DNA of 64,000 nucleotides, from contig NZ_AOII01000042.1 in the NCBI RefSeq assembly GCF_000337615.1, positions 18,625-82,624 on the forward strand, read 5' to 3'. Below the pieces are notes generated by a model, which made no database searches, was not told the origin of the DNA, and saw nothing but the letters and a program-made list of their open reading frames with translations. Below, one piece after another: positions 60,560-64,000 of this stretch; position 1 is the stretch's first letter; each line of letters begins with the position of its first letter. Position numbers and translations under genes: made by a program. Origin of the DNA: Natrinema pallidum DSM 3751 (lineage in GTDB: Archaea; Halobacteriota; Halobacteria; Halobacteriales; Natrialbaceae).

Positions 60560-62533
60560 TTAAACCTCGTTGTCGCCGGCTCGATGTTCGCTGATGAGTT
60601 GGTCGACCATCGCCGCTTTGCGATCCCGTTTTCGATCCTCGGCGCGTTCGTGCCAGTCGTCGATGGCCGCTTCGACATCGTCCTCGCGTGCGACGGCGAG
60701 TTCGTCGACCTCCTGCATGGCGACGTCGGCGGCGGGACCGACCGGAATCTCGTTCTCGAAGAGGAGTTCGTCGGCGATTTCGGAGAGTCCGCCGTCCTTG
60801 AGCACGACGCGGGGATCGAACCCCGCGAGCAGTTCGGCCGTCGACCGGCCCGCGCCGCTGGGGTCCCGGATGTAGACGACGTCGCCGCTCGCGATGCCGT
60901 ACTGCTCGTTGGCCTCGCGGATCGCCCCCTTGGTGAACTTCTCGACGACCTTGACCGGAACCAGCCCCTCCTTCTCCGCGGAGACGTCACTGAAGTTCGA
61001 GTGATCGAGCTTCCAGAGCGCTTTCATTCGCTCGACTTTCTTCTCGAGCGTCTCGACCTCGTCACGAGCCGCGTCGCGTTCGCGCTCGAGTCGGTTCGCC
61101 TTCCGCTCGAGGCGATTTACCTCCCGATCCCGGCGAACTTCCTTCCGCTCCTCGCTACGGGTGACACTGAGCTCCGTCTCGAGGTCGTCGATCCGCTCGT
61201 CGCGCTCGGCGACGCGACCCTCGAGCCGTTCGACGTGTGACTGGAGACGCTCGACCTGGCGTTCGAGGTCCTTGATCCGTTTTTCCTCCTCACTCAGCTC
61301 GCGTGGCTCGTGCTCGGTGGGCTCCGATTCGGGCTCCTCCTCGTCGTTCAGGTCGGTCAGGACGGCTTCGACGCTTTCCTCACCGGCGACGACGCGGGCG
61401 GTGACCTCACCGCGGTCGATCCCCGGCGGGAGCTTGCTGGCGATCCGCTCGAACTGGTCCTCGTGGGCGTCGAGGGCATACAGCGCGGCAGCCATCGCGT
61501 CGCGCTGGTGATCGTCGTCGTAGGGCTGGTCGCGCGTGCGGTGTTGTTTCTCGTCGATCGGCAGGTCGCTCTCGGGTGCCCAGCCGGCGGCGTCGAAACT
61601 CCGGCGGAATTTCTCGACCGTTTCGGGCATCGGCGTCACGTCCGCTGCAACGATGACGGGCCGCCCGCGCTCGACGATCCACTCGATCACCGCGGCGGTG
61701 TCGCTGGTTCGCGAACTCCAGACGTCGAGGACCTCACCCTCGAGTCCGACGATGGCGACGGCGGTCGTCGTGCCGGGATCGATCCCGACGATGACGTGAT
61801 CCCGGCGCTTGACCAGCGGCTCGAACTCGATGCCGTCGCGGCGCTGGCGCTCGATCTCGACGCGAACGTCACCCGACCGAGTGCGCGAAACGGGGATATC
61901 CCCGGGCCGGGCCGCGACGGTGAAGACGGCGTTGGCGAAGCCGCCGTACGCCTCCCGGACCTCCCGTTCGTACTCGAGGTTCGCGTCCTCGAGTTCGGAC
62001 TCGACCTCGCGGGCGCGTTTCCTGACCGAACCGTGGATACGGCGGGTGTAGCGGTCCTCGCTCCAGCCGCCGCTGCCGGTCGAGCGACCGCGTGCGACCT
62101 TGACTGCTGTCGTGTCGGTGAACGCGGAGACTTCGTGGCCGACGTTGTGGGCGGCCAGTCGGGCGGCGGCTTCGGCCTCCTGCATCGGGTCCTTGCCGTA
62201 GGGGACGTTGTGGCGGTTCGCCACGCGGGAGAGCGGCTCGGGCTGTTCGGCACCCGTCACCTGGACGAGTCGGGTGCCGGCGGGCAGCGAGCCCAGGAAG
62301 TGGATGAGCTGGTCCTTGTCGGCGGCCAGCTCGTACATATTGTCGGTTGCGACGATCGCCGGCTCCTCGTCGTCGATCAGTCGCCTGAGTTTCCGGTGAG
62401 AGACGACGTCCCGACTGACGTCGTCGCCGTCGTAGACGGCCAGTGCGTACGACGGTGCATCGCCGCGCACGTCACCGCTCTGAATATCGACACCGAAGAC
62501 GACTGCATCGAGCGCACTCGTTCGCGTACTCAC
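60560..62533 (-). CDS. DUF460 protein: RNase H-like domain with coiled coil
   Basis: The 657-residue protein has an N-terminal region with FGVDIQSGDVRGDAPSYALA (about 12), a central RuvC/RNase H-like block HVIVGIDPGTTTAVAIVG (about 245-265) with further acidic residues (VIVAADVTPMPETVEKF, DDHQRDAMAAALYAL), an acidic coiled coil (about 400-530, LEREREAARD-type heptads) and a C-terminal globular domain. This is the archaeal DUF460 (COG2433) family, a predicted nuclease of unknown role. GTG 62533 is supported by the TATA at 62557-62564; the open frame extends to 62710. Confidence 0.88.
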   Translation of the reverse strand: MSTRTSALDAVVFGVDIQSGDVRGDAPSYALAVYDGDDVSRDVVSHRKLRRLIDDEEPAIVATDNMYELAADKDQLIHFLGSLPAGTRLVQVTGAEQPEPLSRVANRHNVPYGKDPMQEAEAAARLAAHNVGHEVSAFTDTTAVKVARGRSTGSGGWSEDRYTRRIHGSVRKRAREVESELEDANLEYEREVREAYGGFANAVFTVAARPGDIPVSRTRSGDVRVEIERQRRDGIEFEPLVKRRDHVIVGIDPGTTTAVAIVGLEGEVLDVWSSRTSDTAAVIEWIVERGRPVIVAADVTPMPETVEKFRRSFDAAGWAPESDLPIDEKQHRTRDQPYDDDHQRDAMAAALYALDAHEDQFERIASKLPPGIDRGEVTARVVAGEESVEAVLTDLNDEEEPESEPTEHEPRELSEEEKRIKDLERQVERLQSHVERLEGRVAERDERIDDLETELSVTRSEERKEVRRDREVNRLERKANRLERERDAARDEVETLEKKVERMKALWKLDHSNFSDVSAEKEGLVPVKVVEKFTKGAIREANEQYGIASGDVVYIRDPSGAGRSTAELLAGFDPRVVLKDGGLSEIADELLFENEIPVGPAADVAMQEVDELAVAREDDVEAAIDDWHERAEDRKRDRKAAMVDQLISEHRAGDNEV

Positions 62534-62556
62534 AGAGGCTGCTAGGAACGAGATCG

Positions 62557-62564
62557 CTATAAAT
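62557..62564 (-). promoter_or_regulatory. TATA box of the DUF460 gene
   Basis: CTATAAAT (plus strand), read as ATTTATAG on the minus strand, is 24-31 bases before the GTG at 62533. This selects that start codon over upstream ones. Confidence 0.6.
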
Positions 62565-62633
62565 CCGGCGCGGGTTTGCACTCGCTTCAAGACGGTCCCG
62601 AACGCGGCTTCGGCGGCAGCGATCCGCCGGCGC

Positions 62634-63578
62634 TCAGTCTTCCCCGTCGTCGGGGTACCGGACATCGACCCCCTGCCCGTCGTCGGGGACGAACACGTCC
62701 GCGGGATCACCTGCGAAGACCTCGCGAGCCTGCTCGAGGTGATCGTCCGCCCGCCCGGCGTAGCGCGAGGAGATGTGCAACAGCGCGAGCCGGGCCGCGC
62801 CGGCTCGGTTCGCGATTTCGGCGGCCTGGCGGGCCGTCGCGTGAGCGGTGTCGGCGGCGCGCTCGGCTCGATCGTCGGCGAAGGTGGCGTCGTGGATCAG
62901 CAGGTCGGGGTCGTCGGCGACCTCGATCGTCGCCTCGGCCGGGCGAGTGTCGCCGGTGTAGACGATCGTCCGGCCGGGGCGGGGGTCGCCGACGACTTGG
63001 TCGGGATCGACGACGGACCCGTCCTCGAGTTCGACGGACTCGCCCGCGTGGAGTTTCGAGAACTTGGGGCCGACGGGGACGCCGAGTTCCTCGGCGCGCT
63101 CGCGGTCGAACCGACCCTTGCGATCGTCTTCGACGAGCGCGTAGCCGACCGAGCGGGTGTCGTGGTCGGTTTCGAACGCGCGGACCTCGTATTCCTCGGC
63201 ACGGTAGGCGACGTCGCCGGCCCCGATCTCGTTGATCCGGACGGGAAACGAGGGGCGATTGTCGAGGGCGTTCACCAGCCCCTTGAGTTGGCGGCGCGTG
63301 CCGTGGGGCGTGTGAATCGCCAGCGGCTCCTCGCGGTCGTTGAACGCCATCGTCTGCAGCAGGCCCGGAATCCCCAGGACGTGGTCGCCGTGGAGATGCG
63401 TGACGAACAGGTGCGAGACGGCAAACCCCGTCCCGAATCGCATCATCTGACGCTGGGTCCCCTCGCCGGCGTCGAACAGCAACCCGTCGCCCTCGCGGGC
63501 GACGAAGACGCTGCTCGGGTTCCGCTCGGTCGTCGGAATCGCCCCGGCTGTCCCCAGAAACGTCACGCGCAGTGGCAT
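62634..63578 (-). CDS. rnz: Ribonuclease Z (tRNA 3' processing)
   Basis: This metallo-beta-lactamase-fold endonuclease removes 3' trailers from tRNA precursors. The 314-residue protein has the zinc motif THLHGDHVLGIPG near residue 60, FETDHDTRSVGYAL, the GDTRP loop near 208 and the final histidine in LLHISSRY near 268. The length matches the short RNase Z form. A GGTTTAGTC element about 25-32 bases before the ATG at 63578 suggests leaderless transcription. Confidence 0.95.
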   Translation of the reverse strand: MPLRVTFLGTAGAIPTTERNPSSVFVAREGDGLLFDAGEGTQRQMMRFGTGFAVSHLFVTHLHGDHVLGIPGLLQTMAFNDREEPLAIHTPHGTRRQLKGLVNALDNRPSFPVRINEIGAGDVAYRAEEYEVRAFETDHDTRSVGYALVEDDRKGRFDRERAEELGVPVGPKFSKLHAGESVELEDGSVVDPDQVVGDPRPGRTIVYTGDTRPAEATIEVADDPDLLIHDATFADDRAERAADTAHATARQAAEIANRAGAARLALLHISSRYAGRADDHLEQAREVFAGDPADVFVPDDGQGVDVRYPDDGED

Positions 63579-63631
63579 CGGTAACCCCTCGGCGGGCCGC
63601 GACTAAACCGGCTTCGGATCGTCCGGGACTC

Positions 63632-63648
63632 CCGGGTCTCGAACCCGG
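63632..63648 (-). other. tRNA T-arm-like hairpin upstream of rnz
   Basis: On the minus strand, CCGGG-TTCGAGA-CCCGG is a perfect T-arm: five-pair stem and a seven-base loop matching T-T-C-R-A-N-N. It is followed by GAGTCCC, which looks like the 3' acceptor strand, but no D-arm, anticodon arm or 5' acceptor GGGACTC is found upstream. A second hairpin (CCGGG-AGT-CCCGG) overlaps it. It could be a tRNA 3'-end scar or chance. Confidence 0.35.
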
Positions 63649-63842
63649 CACGCACCACTCCCCAACGCTGGCGCTCGCCGGATCGATCACCGCGGGCGCT
63701 CGAAGCGGACGACGAACGGTGTTCGTACACTGTGGTAACTGTGGACTATTCCCGTAAATCGTCTCGGAACGATTCGCCGTCCTGCAAACGGACTGCGCGT
63801 TTTACATCCGTCGAGTGCCAAAGGGACGACGACCACACCCCA

Positions 63843-64000
63843 ATGAGTTCGAGACTGACGTTCGGCACGCTCAAGCGCATCGTCGCGATCCTGATCGCGA
63901 TCGCGATCGTGCTCGCCGCCGGTATCGTTGTCGGGCAGGCCCCGGCTATTTTCGGTGTCGAGGCGGATCCGGAGGCCTCGATTACGTTCGAAGACCAGCA
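63843..64000 (+). CDS. Secreted or anchored protein, N-terminal part, cut by window end
   Basis: ATG 63843 opens MSSRLTFGTLKRIVAILIAI with one membrane helix (about residues 10-32), then APAIFGVEADPEASITFEDQ, where the window ends. The A-S-x-(T/S)-F-x-D-Q pattern is like the start of haloarchaeal DUF7282 beta domains, so a surface protein with that domain is likely; this is a guess from about ten residues. Confidence 0.5.
   Translation, partial: MSSRLTFGTLKRIVAILIAIAIVLAAGIVVGQAPAIFGVEADPEASITFEDQ

Noticed and set aside
63590-63700. A complete tRNA gene upstream of rnz
   Set aside because: Only a T-arm and a possible 3' acceptor strand are present; no D-arm, anticodon arm or matching 5' acceptor.

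Overview
The window is chromosomal DNA of a halophilic archaeon (class Halobacteria). The GC content is high, proteins are strongly acidic, and many genes have a TATA-like box 22-30 bases before an ATG or GTG, which implies leaderless transcripts. Haloarchaea-restricted families recur: conditioned-medium-induced protein 4, acidic [2Fe-2S] ferredoxin, PGF-CTERM anchoring, Tat lipoproteins and a halocyanin-like cupredoxin. The overall gene content resembles the Natrinema/Haloterrigena group (Natrialbaceae); that placement is an inference. The first 16 bases are a Nextera mosaic-end remnant, so position 1 is a contig end of a tagmentation-based assembly and the first gene is cut.

Region by region. 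1-7.8 kb: cut membrane oxidoreductase, Cmi4, Cas4-like protein, TsaC, a glutaredoxin/peroxiredoxin-fold pair, a CBS-CorC protein, an Arg-tailed membrane protein and a first PiT-family transporter. 7.9-11.5 kb: a four-gene amino-acid ABC importer. 11.6-15.3 kb: membrane protein, DUF5828-type protein, a five-cysteine protein with repeat tails that resembles copper-storage proteins, upp, a decayed cupin and a DUF2892 protein. 15.5-23.6 kb: S9 peptidase, small membrane proteins, YigZ, an ACT regulator, a zinc-ribbon protein, hisB and hisA. 23.8-28.1 kb: a PiT-UspA-PiT cluster and ferredoxin. 28.7-31.9 kb: a frameshifted arsenate-reductase-like gene, HPP protein, pibD and a HIT protein.

The AT-richer patch at about 32.0-33.4 kb is the clearest sign of mobile DNA. 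It holds a plasmid/virus-like gene, a tyrosine-recombinase remnant with two in-frame stops, and an IS6-type transposase fragment fused in frame to the N-terminal two thirds of a uracil-DNA glycosylase gene, whose own 3' end is gone.

33.9-49.4 kb: ileS, a PGF-CTERM metallopeptidase, an H-NOX-fold protein, prs, a lipoprotein, an HVO_0234-type propeller, glmM, UspA, hisI and serA. 49.5-59.3 kb: UspA, histidine kinase, serB, metY-metX, a frameshifted MFS transporter, a cupredoxin lipoprotein and a class V aminotransferase. With SerA and SerB, the aminotransferase could complete the phosphorylated serine pathway. 59.3-64 kb: a hairpin-rich noncoding segment, aIF1A, a DUF460 protein, RNase Z and a cut secreted protein.

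At least three genes are broken by one- or two-base indels (cupin, ArsC-like, MFS). No CRISPR array, rRNA or complete tRNA gene was found.
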